DNA of 64,000 nt, taken from NCBI RefSeq assembly GCF_947259345.1, contig NZ_CAMYLS010000005.1, positions 186,001 through 250,000 on the forward strand, given 5' to 3'. Source of the DNA: an uncultured Maricaulis sp. (lineage in GTDB: Bacteria; Pseudomonadota; Alphaproteobacteria; Caulobacterales; Maricaulaceae). Under the pieces are notes generated by a model, which was not told the DNA's origin, searched no databases, and was given only the letters and a program-made list of their open reading frames with translations. The translations under genes were made by a program, and so were the position numbers. Shown here piece by piece: positions 54,623 through 64,000 of this stretch. Position 1 is the stretch's first letter, and each line of letters opens with the position of its first letter.

Positions 54623-55765
54623 ATGCAATACCGTTTCGCCGCCATGTTCGTGGGCACGCTGATCGTCTTCGCGACGCTCTGGCTGATGTGGCCGTCCCCG
54701 ATCAACGCTGTGTATTGGGACGAGCCCGAACCGCCGACCCTGACCGGCGCGCTGGCCCCGCGCCCGGCACTCGACGACGCTCGCATTACCCAGCTGGGCA
54801 CGGCTGGCACAGCTCGATCCTTTGTTGTTACAGAGGACGGCACCGTTTTTTACGGCACGTCCACGGGCGAGGTGCGCCGTCGACATTATAGCTCCGGCGC
54901 TGACGCCGTGCTCGCGAACTTCGGCAATGCGCCTGTTGCCGATATCGACTGGATCAACGAAACCCGGCTCGGCGTCACGACGCCCAATGGCCTCTATGCG
55001 GTAAGTACCGTTAACGGCGAATCTCAACGGATCAGTGCCGGGGTACCCGGCCATCCCTTCGGCTTCGCCCATGATCTGGCAGTCGCGCCGGATGGTCGGA
55101 TTTACTTCACCGATTCATCAACACAGAACCACACCAGCGAACGTGGCCAGAATCATCACCTCGACATGCTGGAGAATCGGCCTCACGGCGCGCTCTATGT
55201 CTGGGATCCACGCACCTTCCGCACACGCCTGGCGGCCGATAGACTCTACTTCCCCAGCGGCATCGCGGTCGCGTCAGACTATCAGTCTGTCTATATCTCC
55301 GAGAGATTTCGATTCCGCATCCTGCGCCACTGGATCGAAGGTCCGCAGGCCGGCGACACCGAAGTCTTCGCGAGCAATCTTCCCGGATTTCCCGACGGGC
55401 TCGCAGCCGACGGGCAGGGGCGTCTTTTTATCGCCATGCCCGCGCGTCGCAGCCAGTCACTCCGCACGATCCGACGCAATCCCTGGCTGGCCCGAATCGT
55501 CGCCCGCTTGCCGGGGTGGTTGCAGCCGCCGACCAGCCGGTCCGACACCTTTATTGCCGTACTGGACGAAGCCAGTGGCGACGTCATCGCCACGCTGGAC
55601 GAGACAGGCCAGCGGACATGCCAAGTGTCGAACCTGAACATTTCAAACAGCCAGGACCTGTGGTTTGGCTCGGCTGATTGCGGATATATGGCACAATTGC
55701 CGCAAGCCGCAGTTCAGGCCAGCCTTCACCATCCATCAACGACTGCCGCGTCCGGAAACGATTGA
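54623..55765 (+). CDS. Strictosidine-synthase-like / SMP-30-type beta-propeller protein
   Basis: 380 residues from the ATG at 54623; a TTG four codons upstream is also in frame. An N-terminal signal anchor (about 4-24) precedes a six-bladed propeller: GTVFYGTSTGEVRRR, the HDLAVAPDGRIYFTDSS blade that marks the strictosidine-synthase-like family, FPSGIAVASDYQSVYISE and FPDGLAADGQGRLFIAMPARRSQSLR. Bacterial members are probable periplasmic lactonases or esterases, not alkaloid enzymes. It ends 19 bp before the opposing tkt stop. Confidence 0.85.
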   Translation: MQYRFAAMFVGTLIVFATLWLMWPSPINAVYWDEPEPPTLTGALAPRPALDDARITQLGTAGTARSFVVTEDGTVFYGTSTGEVRRRHYSSGADAVLANFGNAPVADIDWINETRLGVTTPNGLYAVSTVNGESQRISAGVPGHPFGFAHDLAVAPDGRIYFTDSSTQNHTSERGQNHHLDMLENRPHGALYVWDPRTFRTRLAADRLYFPSGIAVASDYQSVYISERFRFRILRHWIEGPQAGDTEVFASNLPGFPDGLAADGQGRLFIAMPARRSQSLRTIRRNPWLARIVARLPGWLQPPTSRSDTFIAVLDEASGDVIATLDETGQRTCQVSNLNISNSQDLWFGSADCGYMAQLPQAAVQASLHHPSTTAASGND

Positions 55766-55784
55766 GTCCGGTCTAGCCGACTGT

Positions 55785-57767
55785 TCAGCCCAGCAGGGCT
55801 TCCGCACAGTCGACAATCCCGGCGGCCGTGATACCGAAATATTCGTAAAGCGCCTCGGCCGGTGCACTGGCCCCGAAACCGGTCATGCCCACGAAGCCAC
55901 CCTTTCGCCCGATCACCTGGTCCCAGCCAAAGCGCAGCGCCGCTTCGCAGGCCACGATCGGCACGCCTGCGGGGAAGAGGCCGTCGAAATAATCTGCATC
56001 CTGCTCGAGCAGCAGGTCCAGGCAAGGCGCTGATACCACGCGGACAGAGCGGCCCTTGGCACGAAGCATCGTCGCGGCCTCAACCGCGAGGCTCAGTTCC
56101 GAGCCCGTGGCAACCAGCACGACATCCGGTGTGCCGGCACAATCAGAGAGAATGTAGCCCCCCCGCGACGACCGGTTCTCACTGCCGTCATCTTCACGCA
56201 AGAAGGGCAATTTCTGACGCGACAGGGCGAGCACGGACGGGCCGTCTACGCGGCGCAGCGCCAAATCCCAGGCCTCCGCCGTTTCCAGCGCGTCCGCGGG
56301 GCGGAACACGTGCATGTTCGGAATGGCGCGCAGCGACGCCAGTGTCTCGACGGGCTGGTGGGTCGGACCGTCTTCGCCCAGACCGATCGAATCGTGGGTC
56401 ATCACGTAGACGACCGGCTGGTTCATGAGTGAGGACAGGCGCATCGACGGTCGGCAGTAATCAGCAAACACCAGAAAAGTCGCGACATGCGGGCGAAATC
56501 CGCCATGCAGCGCCATGCCGTTGGCACAGGCTGCCATGCCATGCTCACGCACGCCGAAATGAATGTACTGGCCCGCATAATCGCCTGCTTTCACAATGCC
56601 GACATCAGGGGTCTTGGTAAGATTGGAGCCTGCGAGGTCGGCCGACCCCCCCGCCAGGCTGGGCCAGTCGCCAATAATCGCAGCCAGGGTCTGACCAGAG
56701 GCCGCACGGCTGGCCAGAACCGGCTTGTCCGCAGCCACCTTGCGTCGCCAGGCTTCGAGCGCGGCCAGTTCGGTTTCGCCCGGTTCGCCGGAAATCTGCG
56801 CGACAAAATCATCCGCCTTGTCAGATCCGGCGAGGCGGTCCTGCCAAGCCTGATGCGCATCAGCCGAGCCGGTGGCGCGCCAGGCATTGAGGATCTCCTG
56901 CGGGAGCTCGAAGGGTGCAGCATCCCAGCCAAGCGCCGACCGCGTACCAGCGATCTCCTCATCACCGAGCGGAGCACCGTGACTGCCAGCAGTCCCGGCC
57001 TTGGTCGGAGCACCAAAACCGATGGTCGTACGGCAGGCGATCAGGACGGGCTTGTCAGACGAGCGGGCAGCCTGAAGCGCGGCATCAATGGCGGCGTGGT
57101 CATGACCGTCAATGCGCGAGACGGACCATCCAGCCGCGTCGAAGCGCTTGAGCACATCGGTGCTCTCGGACAAATCGGTCGGGCCATCGATGGAAATCTC
57201 ATTGTCATCCCACAACACGCACAGGCGGTTGAGGCCGAGATGGCCGGCCAGCGAGATCGCCTCGTGAGAAATCCCTTCCTGCAGATCCCCATCCGAGGCA
57301 ATCACCCATGTCCGATGGTCAACCAGATCATCGCCGAAACGGGCGTTCATCATCCGCTCGGCCAGCGCCATGCCGACAGACATTGAGATACCCTGTCCCA
57401 GCGGCCCGGTGGTCGCTTCAACGCCCGGGGTGTGACCATATTCCGGATGGCCGGCGGTCAGGCTGTCGAGCTGCCGGAAATCCTTTAGCTGGTCCATTGT
57501 GATGTCCTCGAACCCGGTCAGATGCAGGAGCGAGTAAAGGAGCATCGAACCGTGTCCGGCCGAAAGGACGAAGCGATCGCGGTCCGCCCAGGCCGGCGCG
57601 GCCGGATCGAATTTCATGTGCTTGGACCAGAGGACCGTGGCCACGTCGGCCATGCCCATCGGCATGCCAGGATGGCCCGAATTGGCCTTCTGGACCGCGT
57701 CCATGGACAGTGCCCGGATGGCATTGGCCATGTCAGACATCGAGACGGAGGTGGAAGGCGTGGTCAT
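55785..57767 (-). CDS. tkt: Transketolase
   Basis: 660 residues from the ATG at 57767. A ThDP enzyme of the pentose-phosphate pathway that moves two-carbon units between sugar phosphates. Family marks are MANAIRALSMDAVQKANSGHPGMPMGMADV, the AGHGSMLLYSLLH segment, SDGDLQEGISHEAISLAGHL for metal/ThDP binding, GVREHGMAACANGMALHG with the catalytic Glu, and DSIGLGEDGPTHQPVE. Length is normal. pgi lies 29 bp upstream on the same strand, so the two form a sugar-phosphate unit. Confidence 0.96.
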   Translation of the reverse strand: MTTPSTSVSMSDMANAIRALSMDAVQKANSGHPGMPMGMADVATVLWSKHMKFDPAAPAWADRDRFVLSAGHGSMLLYSLLHLTGFEDITMDQLKDFRQLDSLTAGHPEYGHTPGVEATTGPLGQGISMSVGMALAERMMNARFGDDLVDHRTWVIASDGDLQEGISHEAISLAGHLGLNRLCVLWDDNEISIDGPTDLSESTDVLKRFDAAGWSVSRIDGHDHAAIDAALQAARSSDKPVLIACRTTIGFGAPTKAGTAGSHGAPLGDEEIAGTRSALGWDAAPFELPQEILNAWRATGSADAHQAWQDRLAGSDKADDFVAQISGEPGETELAALEAWRRKVAADKPVLASRAASGQTLAAIIGDWPSLAGGSADLAGSNLTKTPDVGIVKAGDYAGQYIHFGVREHGMAACANGMALHGGFRPHVATFLVFADYCRPSMRLSSLMNQPVVYVMTHDSIGLGEDGPTHQPVETLASLRAIPNMHVFRPADALETAEAWDLALRRVDGPSVLALSRQKLPFLREDDGSENRSSRGGYILSDCAGTPDVVLVATGSELSLAVEAATMLRAKGRSVRVVSAPCLDLLLEQDADYFDGLFPAGVPIVACEAALRFGWDQVIGRKGGFVGMTGFGASAPAEALYEYFGITAAGIVDCAEALLG

Positions 57768-57796
57768 GTGAGGGTCTCCATGCACCGTGGCGCTGA

Positions 57797-59350
57797 TCAG
57801 TCGGCAATCAGGCCGGTCCGGGCGAGTAGGGCTTTGGTCGAGGCGTCATAGCTTGAAATATCTCCGTCCAAAATCCCTTTGGTCAGCACTTTTCCCAGCT
57901 CCACTCCCCATTGATCAAACGGATTTATGTCGTAAATCACGCTTTCAACGAAAACCTTGTGCTCGTGCAAGGCGATAAGGGCGCCCAGTGTCTTTGGTGT
58001 CAGGTCGTCCAGCAACAGGGTCGATGAAGGGCGGCCGCCCGGCATCGACTTGTGCGCGGCCAGTTCGGGTTCGAGCGCCCGGTCGACCTTGCGACCGTCG
58101 AGCAAAGCGGCTCCCTGCGCCGCCATATTGGCTGCCAACGCCCGCTCACGCGCATCCGTACTGGCGAAATGCCGCCTGATACCGATGAAATCGACCGGCA
58201 CGATATCGCCGCCCTGATGCAACCACTGGAAAAAGGAATGCTGGATTTCAGTCCCGTTGCCGCCCCAGACGAGTGCCCCGCCCGGCGTCGGGCCTGGCTT
58301 GCCGTCCACGGTCACGGACTTGCCAAGCGATTCCATCTCCAATTGCTGGAAATAGTCAGCGAGCTTGCCCAGGCGCGCCGAATAAGCCGCAACGCAGCGA
58401 GCCGGATACTCCAAGCCGATCCGGTTCCAGACATCGACCAGCCCCTTGAGCATCGGCATGTTTCGCTCCAGCGGGGCTGTCGCGAAATGCTCGTCCATGG
58501 CCCGAGCGCCGTCCCGAAAGGCTTCGAAGACGTCAGGACCCAGCCCGATTTCCAACGCCAATCCAACCGCGCTCCACACTGAATAGCGCCCGCCGACCCA
58601 GTCGGGGAAGTCAAAGACGAGGGCGGGATCAATTCCGAAGGCCTTGGCCTTGTCCGGTGCCGCGGAAGCGGCCGCGAAATGGGCGCCGGCACGGTCCGGT
58701 CCGACATGGCCAGCGAGCCAGTCCCGCGCGGCCTCGCCCGACATCAGCGTCTCCTGGGTGGAGAAGGATTTCGACGCGACGATGAACAGGATGGCGGCTG
58801 GATTTGCGCCGGCAACGGCGTGTTTCAAGTCACTGGGATCCAGGCTGGCCACAAAGCGAAGCTCGGGGCCATCCTCGGCATGGTCTGACAGCGCATCGGC
58901 GACCAGACGCGGACCGAGATCCGAACCGCCAATCCCGATATTGACGACGCGCTCGATCGTGACCCCGGACGGCGCGAAATCACCGGAGCGGACGCGCTCT
59001 GCGAACGCCCGGGTCTCCGCTTGCGTCCGCGTTACAAGAGCCGCGGCGTCGCTGCCCTCGAGGTGACCACACTGACGATAGGCCATGTGCAGGGCTGGGC
59101 GCCCTTCGGTAGCGTTCACAATCCCGCCCGAAAGAAGCATGTCACGCTTGCCTTCAAGCCCCCTCGCGCGGGCGCACTCGAACAGCGCCGCCAAAGCGTC
59201 CGGATCAAGCCTCTGCTTGGTCGCGTCAAATTCCAGGCCGGCCGCGCTCAGGGTCAACGCCTGAGACCGAATCTCACCGGCCTCGGCCAGGTCGCGAAGT
59301 GAAGAGCCGGCCAGGCGGTCGGCGTGGGCATTCAAAGCTGTGTCGGACAC
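57797..59350 (-). CDS. pgi: Glucose-6-phosphate isomerase
   Basis: 517 residues. Interconverts glucose-6-P and fructose-6-P. It shows VVNIGIGGSDLGPRLV, the SIS-type ASKSFSTQETL segment, WVGGRYSVWSAVGL (the phosphoglucose isomerase signature 1), and HKVFVESVIYDINPFDQWGVELGK (signature 2). Length is slightly below the ~550 of E. coli but usual for Alphaproteobacteria. Transcribed with tkt and after the AGE-family isomerase. Confidence 0.96.
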   Translation of the reverse strand: MSDTALNAHADRLAGSSLRDLAEAGEIRSQALTLSAAGLEFDATKQRLDPDALAALFECARARGLEGKRDMLLSGGIVNATEGRPALHMAYRQCGHLEGSDAAALVTRTQAETRAFAERVRSGDFAPSGVTIERVVNIGIGGSDLGPRLVADALSDHAEDGPELRFVASLDPSDLKHAVAGANPAAILFIVASKSFSTQETLMSGEAARDWLAGHVGPDRAGAHFAAASAAPDKAKAFGIDPALVFDFPDWVGGRYSVWSAVGLALEIGLGPDVFEAFRDGARAMDEHFATAPLERNMPMLKGLVDVWNRIGLEYPARCVAAYSARLGKLADYFQQLEMESLGKSVTVDGKPGPTPGGALVWGGNGTEIQHSFFQWLHQGGDIVPVDFIGIRRHFASTDARERALAANMAAQGAALLDGRKVDRALEPELAAHKSMPGGRPSSTLLLDDLTPKTLGALIALHEHKVFVESVIYDINPFDQWGVELGKVLTKGILDGDISSYDASTKALLARTGLIAD

Positions 59351-59404
59351 GGGGATTCCTGCAGTCGATATGGGAAGGAACAGCCTATTGGCAGGTACCG
59401 CGCT

Positions 59405-60565
59405 TCACAAGGCATTGCCGGTGGTTTTCCCGACATCTCCGATGATGCGGTGGGCGTCCTCGACAGCCCCCAGGAGATGATAGAGCGTGCTGGCCGGCAT
59501 CCGATCGGCAACGCGCAATCCATCGGCATCAAAATGGTCGATCCAGCCACCGGGAATAGCCGGATCAAGATGCCATTTCAGCAATTGTCGGGCGGCCTCT
59601 TCGGACTCTTCGATCGCGCCCGCATAGCCAGCGCGCTGCCGAGCCAAGGTTGCCCGGAGCCATTCCGTTTGCACCCAGGTCCGCGATCCGGCCTCCACGG
59701 GCTTGCCCGAGGCGGAAATCACTTTCTGGGCAAAGCCTCGGTCGCTGTTGCGCCCATGCCGCATCGCATGATCATAGAGGACTTCGGACACGCCTGCCGG
59801 AATGTCTCCGCCAGCCTTGCAATAGTCCGCGAGCAACCACACCCATTCAAACTCATGGCCGGGTTCGACGAGCTTCCCGACCCTACCGTCAAGCGGTGCG
59901 AGCTCGTCGTCGAAGAATTCGCCGAGCCAGCCCTCCGATTGATTGAGAAAAGCCCGCAACAGAAGCTCGGCGATGTTATCGGCACGTTTGAGATAAGCCG
60001 GATCGCCCGTCACTTGATGCCAGGCAAGCAGGCTCTCGAAAAGGTGCATGTGGGGGTTCTGGCGTCGCGGCAATGCCACGCCGCCAATATTCTCGCGATA
60101 TCCGCCAGACGACTCCGCAAAGCGCTCGTCCAGAAACCCCAGCACGTCTGTTGCGGCAGTCCGGAAATACTGATCACCGGTGAGCCGGTACATCCACGCC
60201 TGCGCGAGCAGGATAAAGGCGTGATCATACAGGTCCCGCAGCGGATCAGCGACCTCGCCGGAATCCGTCAGTCGGTGTACCCAACCGGGTTTACCATCCG
60301 GCGCGTGAGCGCGCCGCTCAAGGAGACCGTAGCCCTCCAGGGCCAAATCCCGACCATCGCACCACCCCTCCAGGTGGGCCCGGGCAAACACGAAGATCTG
60401 ACGTGCCTGCGTCCGCACGCGCCGAATGTCGCCTGAGATGGGAAGGCCATCGAAGCTCAGAGATTCGAGAAATCCGCCTGATCGCCGATCCCACGCCCGC
60501 TCCTCCCAGAACGGGAGCGCGCGCGTCAGTCCCCAATCAACGAAGCGCGCCACACAGCTCATCAC
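59405..60565 (-). CDS. AGE-family epimerase/isomerase, probable mannose-6-phosphate isomerase
   Basis: 386 residues with the (alpha/alpha)6-barrel of the N-acylglucosamine 2-epimerase family: RQIFVFARAHLEGW, DLYDHAFILLAQAWMYRLTGD, LFESLLAWHQVTGDPAYLKRADNIAELLL, GHEFEWVWLLADYCK and KTEWLRATLA-like VQTEWLRATLARQRAGY. The active-site His residues and the GHEFEW Glu pattern are present. It could interconvert mannose-6-P and fructose-6-P, or another sugar pair; this reading is supported by pgi next door and manC three genes away, but the substrate is inferred. Confidence 0.85.
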   Translation of the reverse strand: MMSCVARFVDWGLTRALPFWEERAWDRRSGGFLESLSFDGLPISGDIRRVRTQARQIFVFARAHLEGWCDGRDLALEGYGLLERRAHAPDGKPGWVHRLTDSGEVADPLRDLYDHAFILLAQAWMYRLTGDQYFRTAATDVLGFLDERFAESSGGYRENIGGVALPRRQNPHMHLFESLLAWHQVTGDPAYLKRADNIAELLLRAFLNQSEGWLGEFFDDELAPLDGRVGKLVEPGHEFEWVWLLADYCKAGGDIPAGVSEVLYDHAMRHGRNSDRGFAQKVISASGKPVEAGSRTWVQTEWLRATLARQRAGYAGAIEESEEAARQLLKWHLDPAIPGGWIDHFDADGLRVADRMPASTLYHLLGAVEDAHRIIGDVGKTTGNAL

Positions 60566-60589
60566 CGTCCCCTTGAGCGCTACCTGCGT

Positions 60590-61354
60590 CTAATCGCCGA
60601 GTTGGGCCATATCCTCGTCGGAAATGTCAAAATTGGCGTAAACATTCTGGACATCGTCGCAGTCTTCCAACGTTTCCATCATCTTCATGAGCGTGGCGAC
60701 CTTGTCACCGGTCACTTCAATCAGATTCTGCGGCCGCCAGATCAGTTTCGCCGAGGACGGATCGTCGAATGTGGCCGTCAGATTGCCGACGACTTCCATC
60801 AGGTCTTCGCGCGCCGTGTAAATGACGTGCTCGCCCTCATTATCCTCGTCACCCTCTTCTGAACCGACATCCTCGGCCCCGGCCTCGATCGCCGCTTCCA
60901 TCATCGCGTCTTCGTCGGCGGTCGACAGCGGATAGCGAATCTCGCCGACATTATCGAACATGAAGGCCACGGACCCGGTTTCCCCGAGATTGCCGCCATT
61001 CTTGGCAAAGGCGGTACGAACTTCCGCCGCGGCGCGATTCTTGTTGTCGGTCGACACCTCGACGATCACGCCGATTCCGGCCGGGCCGAAACCTTCGTAG
61101 CGGATATCTTCGTAGGCTTCGCCATCACCACCGGACGCCTTGTCGATAGCGCGCTGAATATTGTCCTTGGGCATCGACTGGCCCTTGGCGTTGGCAACGG
61201 CCAGACGCAAGCGCGGATTGGCATCCGGATCCGGCCCACCCAGCTTCGCGGCTATCGAGATTTCTTTCGACAGGCGCGAAAACAATTTGGAACGCAGCTT
61301 GTCCTGGCGCCCCTTGCGATGCTGAATATTGGCCCATTTGGAGTGTCCGGCCAT
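60590..61354 (-). CDS. yebC: YebC/PmpR-family regulatory / translation factor
   Basis: 254 residues beginning [21 protein letters not shown], the invariant start of the family. PNPRLR-like [30 protein letters not shown] and [24 protein letters not shown] follow, then an acidic insert ([16 protein letters not shown]). Members have been called transcription regulators, and some relieve ribosome stalling on proline runs. Length is normal. In relatives it often lies near ruvC; here it is 10 kb away, beside the sugar genes. Confidence 0.95.
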   Translation of the reverse strand: MAGHSKWANIQHRKGRQDKLRSKLFSRLSKEISIAAKLGGPDPDANPRLRLAVANAKGQSMPKDNIQRAIDKASGGDGEAYEDIRYEGFGPAGIGVIVEVSTDNKNRAAAEVRTAFAKNGGNLGETGSVAFMFDNVGEIRYPLSTADEDAMMEAAIEAGAEDVGSEEGDEDNEGEHVIYTAREDLMEVVGNLTATFDDPSSAKLIWRPQNLIEVTGDKVATLMKMMETLEDCDDVQNVYANFDISDEDMAQLGD

Positions 61355-61447
61355 GTTCGGGATCCCTCTTCCTGCGGATTCGAGGCGACTTCCTTACCGA
61401 GATTGACGCACAAACGCCACTCTCTGCGCCATATTCGCAGGCTTATC

Positions 61448-62533
61448 TCACAGCAGCTCGGAGCGGCCCTCTTCCTTAAGGGCATTCACGAGCTCCTTCA
61501 CATCCTGCGTGCGGGAAACATCGCTCACCAAAACCGCGTCGCCTGTGACCACAACGACAACATTGTGCAGCCCCACGACACCGACACGCGGCCCCGACGA
61601 CATGACGTAGGAATTGCGCGTGTCCACGAGATGCACATCGCCACGTTCGACATTGCCATCAGCCGTCTTGTCCTCGGCCACATCGAAAAGCGCCTGCCAG
61701 GCTCCAATATCGGACCATCCGATATCGGCGGGAATGACGACGGCCTTGTCCGTCTTCTCCATGACGGCATAGTCAAATGAGCTCGATGGACATTCAGCAA
61801 AGCTCTCGGCACACAAATTGACCTCATCCCCGATCGCATCCGCATGAGTGAGAGCCTTTTTGGCCGCCTCGGCGATCGGCGCGCAGAGTTGCTCCATTTC
61901 GCCGATGACTGCGCCGGAACCGAAAAGGAAAATTCCCGCATTCCAGAAAAAGCGGCCGGTATCGAGGAAGGATTGTGCGACCTCTCGGTTCGGCTTCTCG
62001 GTGAATCGTTTCACGCGAAAAGCGCCGCTCATTGCCTCGCCGCGCTCGATATATCCATAGCCCGTCTCCGGGCCGGTCGGTTTGATCCCGAATGTCGTGA
62101 TCGCGCCTGATGACGCGGCGGATGCCGCAGTCTCGACCGCCTCATGAAAAGCCGGAACATCGCGAATATGGTGGTCAGCGGGCAGCAGTAATACCAACGC
62201 GTCGGGGCCATATTCGCGCGCCACCAGATGAGCGGCCACAGCCGCGACAGCTGCGGTATTGCGAGCGACAGGCTCGATCACGAAATGCGAAGTCGGGACG
62301 GACATGGCCTCAAGTTGAAGCCGCGCCAGCTCGTGCTGAACCTCATTCAGTACAATGATCGGCCGCTCGAACTGGAAATCCCTGCTGGTGCTCGAAACCC
62401 GAAGCGCGGTTTCCTGAACCATCGACAACTCGGTTACCAGTGCATGCAGCTGTTTCGGGTGAGCCGAGCGGGAGAGCGGCCACAAACGAGTCCCTGACCC
62501 ACCTGACATGATGACTGGAACGACAACGCTCAT
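61448..62533 (-). CDS. manC: Mannose-1-phosphate guanylyltransferase
   Basis: 361 residues. Forms GDP-mannose from mannose-1-P and GTP. The nucleotidyltransferase signature VIMSGGSGTRLWPLSRSAHPKQ opens the protein, followed by LVLLLPADHHI (metal-binding) and TFGIKPTGPETGYGYIERGEA, then FVEKP-like VKRFTEKPNRE and GIFLFGSG. It lacks the C-terminal isomerase domain of bifunctional ManC, so a separate mannose-6-P isomerase is needed, which the AGE-family gene two positions downstream could supply. GDP-mannose would feed the glycosyltransferases at 14-19 kb. Confidence 0.94.
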   Translation of the reverse strand: MSVVVPVIMSGGSGTRLWPLSRSAHPKQLHALVTELSMVQETALRVSSTSRDFQFERPIIVLNEVQHELARLQLEAMSVPTSHFVIEPVARNTAAVAAVAAHLVAREYGPDALVLLLPADHHIRDVPAFHEAVETAASAASSGAITTFGIKPTGPETGYGYIERGEAMSGAFRVKRFTEKPNREVAQSFLDTGRFFWNAGIFLFGSGAVIGEMEQLCAPIAEAAKKALTHADAIGDEVNLCAESFAECPSSSFDYAVMEKTDKAVVIPADIGWSDIGAWQALFDVAEDKTADGNVERGDVHLVDTRNSYVMSSGPRVGVVGLHNVVVVVTGDAVLVSDVSRTQDVKELVNALKEEGRSELL

Positions 62534-62638
62534 CGCCTGCCCCTTCTCTTGCTCGACACGCAGACCGAGACATGGCCCGAATGACGTGGGAGTGGCAATG
62601 CCCTCAAGCGTTGGAAAGGTCGGAAAAACTGCGCTTGG

Positions 62639-62920
62639 TCAGTGCGTCGACGCGCCGACCCGCCGCTCAATCCGGGTTGCCGGCGGGAAATCACGGGCCG
62701 ATAGGTAACTCAGCAGCTGCCCGAGGAGGTCGGCGCAATCAGTCTGGACGATCCGCACATACGCATCGCCATCAAGTCTGCTGGCCGTAAAAAGACACGC
62801 TGCGGCGGTTGCGGTCTCACCGTCTATGGACCGCAGGAAAGCACCGACATGCTGGTCGAATTCATGCGCGGCCTTGGCGTCCTCGAACCTGATTGTCTGC
62901 TTGAACACTATTTCCCCCAT
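62639..62920 (-). CDS. Small protein of unknown function
   Basis: 93 residues from the ATG at 62920 (GGGGAGG just upstream, spacing short; other starts possible). It begins MGEIVFKQTIRFEDAKAAHEFDQHVGAF, then ATAAACLFTASRLDGDAYVRIVQTDCADLLGQLLSYLSARDF. It looks like a compact alpha/beta domain. No signal, membrane segment or known motif is visible. It lies between ymdB and manC on the same strand. Confidence 0.55.
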   Translation of the reverse strand: MGEIVFKQTIRFEDAKAAHEFDQHVGAFLRSIDGETATAAACLFTASRLDGDAYVRIVQTDCADLLGQLLSYLSARDFPPATRIERRVGASTH

Positions 62921-63152
62921 GTCCTCCCCGCTGCTGTTGCGCGAGGCGGGCGGCGCGTGACGCCCCCCGTCGCGACGATCGGCGCAGTTGGAAGACGCAT
63001 CCATGCAGCTATCATGCCGCGAATTCGTCGCACCGTTCCTGGCACATAATCACACCAACGTTGGAGCTCACGCTAGCTTTACCCGAACGGGGATCAACCA
63101 GTTGCAGCGGCGAACCGGACTGTTTCCGCTGCGTCGCAGCAAATTTGTCACA

Positions 63153-63968
63153 TTAGGCGGGCAGCCACTCGGCGAGCTGTCCGCCGAGCCGAATTGGCTC
63201 ACATCGGATAGCCAGACCCGTCGCGTCATCGGTCTCAACATAGACGCCGCACAAAGTCGCCTCACCGGTCGCGGGCTCGAAACGGCCGGACCGCATACGC
63301 GTGGTGAAGCGGCGCAAGGGCTCTTCCTTGTCCATACCGATCACACTGTCATAGTCACCGCACATGCCGGCATCCGTCTGATAACCGGTACCGCCGGGAA
63401 GGACGCGGGCATCGGCTGTCGGCACATGCGTATGGGTTCCGACAACCAGGCTGGCGCGGCCGTCGCAGAACGCACCCATCGCCATTTTCTCGCTGGTCGC
63501 CTCGCCGTGGAAATCAACAATAGCGGCATCGGCGACCACGCCGAGCGGCGCCGCCGCCAGTTCACGCTCAACGGCCGAGAAGGGGTCGTCGAGCGTCTCC
63601 ATGAAGAGATTGCCCATGACATTCATGACGAAGACGCGGCGACCATCAGGCAAGTCGTAGAGATTGGCACCGGCGCCTGGCGTCGATCCGACCGGATAAT
63701 TGGCCGGGCGCAGGAGACGCGGTTCACGGTCGATGAAAGACAGGGTCTCGCGCTGATCCCAGGCATGATTACCCAGCGTCAACACATCCGCGCCCAGATC
63801 GAATAGCTGGTTGCAAATCTTCTCCGTCACCCCAAAGCCGGCGGCCGCATTCTCGGCATTGATGACGACGAAATCGAGCTGCAAGGCCTCACGAACACGC
63901 GGCAGGTGGTCCTCGACCGCCCGTCGCCCGGTCTTGCCGACAATATCTCCGAAAAAGGCCAGGCGCAT
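63153..63968 (-). CDS. ymdB: YmdB-type metallophosphoesterase (TIGR00282)
   Basis: 271 residues from the ATG at 63968; a GTG three codons upstream is also in frame. Calcineurin-like metallophosphoesterase of the YmdB/TIGR00282 family: RLAFFGDIVGKTGRRAVEDHLP, FVVINAENAAAGFGVTEKI, LTLGNHAWDQRE, VDFHGEATSEKMAMG and VVGTHTHVPTADARVLPGGTGYQTDAGMCGDYDSVIG supply the metal ligands. Relatives hydrolyse cyclic nucleotides and affect biofilm decisions in Bacillus. Length is normal. The last 32 bases of the window lie upstream of it and hold no complete gene. Confidence 0.94.
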   Translation of the reverse strand: MRLAFFGDIVGKTGRRAVEDHLPRVREALQLDFVVINAENAAAGFGVTEKICNQLFDLGADVLTLGNHAWDQRETLSFIDREPRLLRPANYPVGSTPGAGANLYDLPDGRRVFVMNVMGNLFMETLDDPFSAVERELAAAPLGVVADAAIVDFHGEATSEKMAMGAFCDGRASLVVGTHTHVPTADARVLPGGTGYQTDAGMCGDYDSVIGMDKEEPLRRFTTRMRSGRFEPATGEATLCGVYVETDDATGLAIRCEPIRLGGQLAEWLPA

Positions 63969-64000
63969 GTGATCCACAACTCCGTCAGCGATCAGGCTGT

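Noticed and set aside
63969-64000. End of an upstream gene at the right edge
   Set aside because: A minus-strand frame could end here, but 32 bases are too few to support any gene.

Overview
The window is GC-rich bacterial chromosome with almost no free space: about 65 protein genes, no rRNA, tRNA, CRISPR array or insertion sequence that I can see. Gene content and order point to an alphaproteobacterium of the Caulobacterales/Maricaulales type (Maricaulis-like; this is inference). Supports are the ruvCAB-ybgC-tolQRAB-pal-cpoB-tilS-ftsH order, the ftsEX-ydcF-plsC-DUF2125 block, a GTTC-N7-GTTC type LexA box, and a TTAA-N7-TTAA CtrA-type site beside a GANTC site.

Layout. 0-7.5 kb: the end of a DUF4175/TIGR02302 envelope protein, a zinc-ribbon membrane protein facing the other way, then ftsE-ftsX-ydcF-plsC-DUF2125 tightly coupled. 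7.5-13 kb: hisC with a methyltransferase, glyoxalase II with a cupin, an exported protein, and the divergent PHA genes phaB and phaR. 13-20 kb: a CtrA-box-preceded pair of small genes, then surface-glycan genes (two GT2 enzymes, a GT39/ArnT-like enzyme, an O-antigen-ligase-like protein) interleaved with HMG-CoA lyase. 20-25.5 kb: thrS, yidD, a NifU-like protein, cysS and folE. 25.5-36.6 kb: a more accessory stretch with DUF4168, a GST, a nitronate-monooxygenase-like enzyme facing an HxlR regulator, a TonB-dependent receptor plus PhoD phosphatase behind a PhoB-box-like array, rluD, TetR, a cupin protein and an M24 peptidase. 36.6-51.2 kb: folP-GST-SMR, ftsH, tilS, the Tol-Pal system and ruvCAB, all on the minus strand. 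51.2-53.2 kb: three tandem paralogous genes for Tat-exported proteins built from a short TDSDTGxYADPxGxGRG repeat. 53.3-64 kb: a JmjC-like hydroxylase, a strictosidine-synthase-like protein, then tkt, pgi, an AGE-family isomerase, yebC, manC, a small protein and ymdB.

How they work together. FtsEX and Tol-Pal serve division and envelope constriction. pgi, the AGE-family isomerase and manC could carry fructose-6-P towards GDP-mannose, which the glycosyltransferases could use. The TonB receptor/PhoD pair looks like a phosphate-starvation module. The repeat-protein cluster is the part I cannot assign to any described system and is the best candidate for new biology here.
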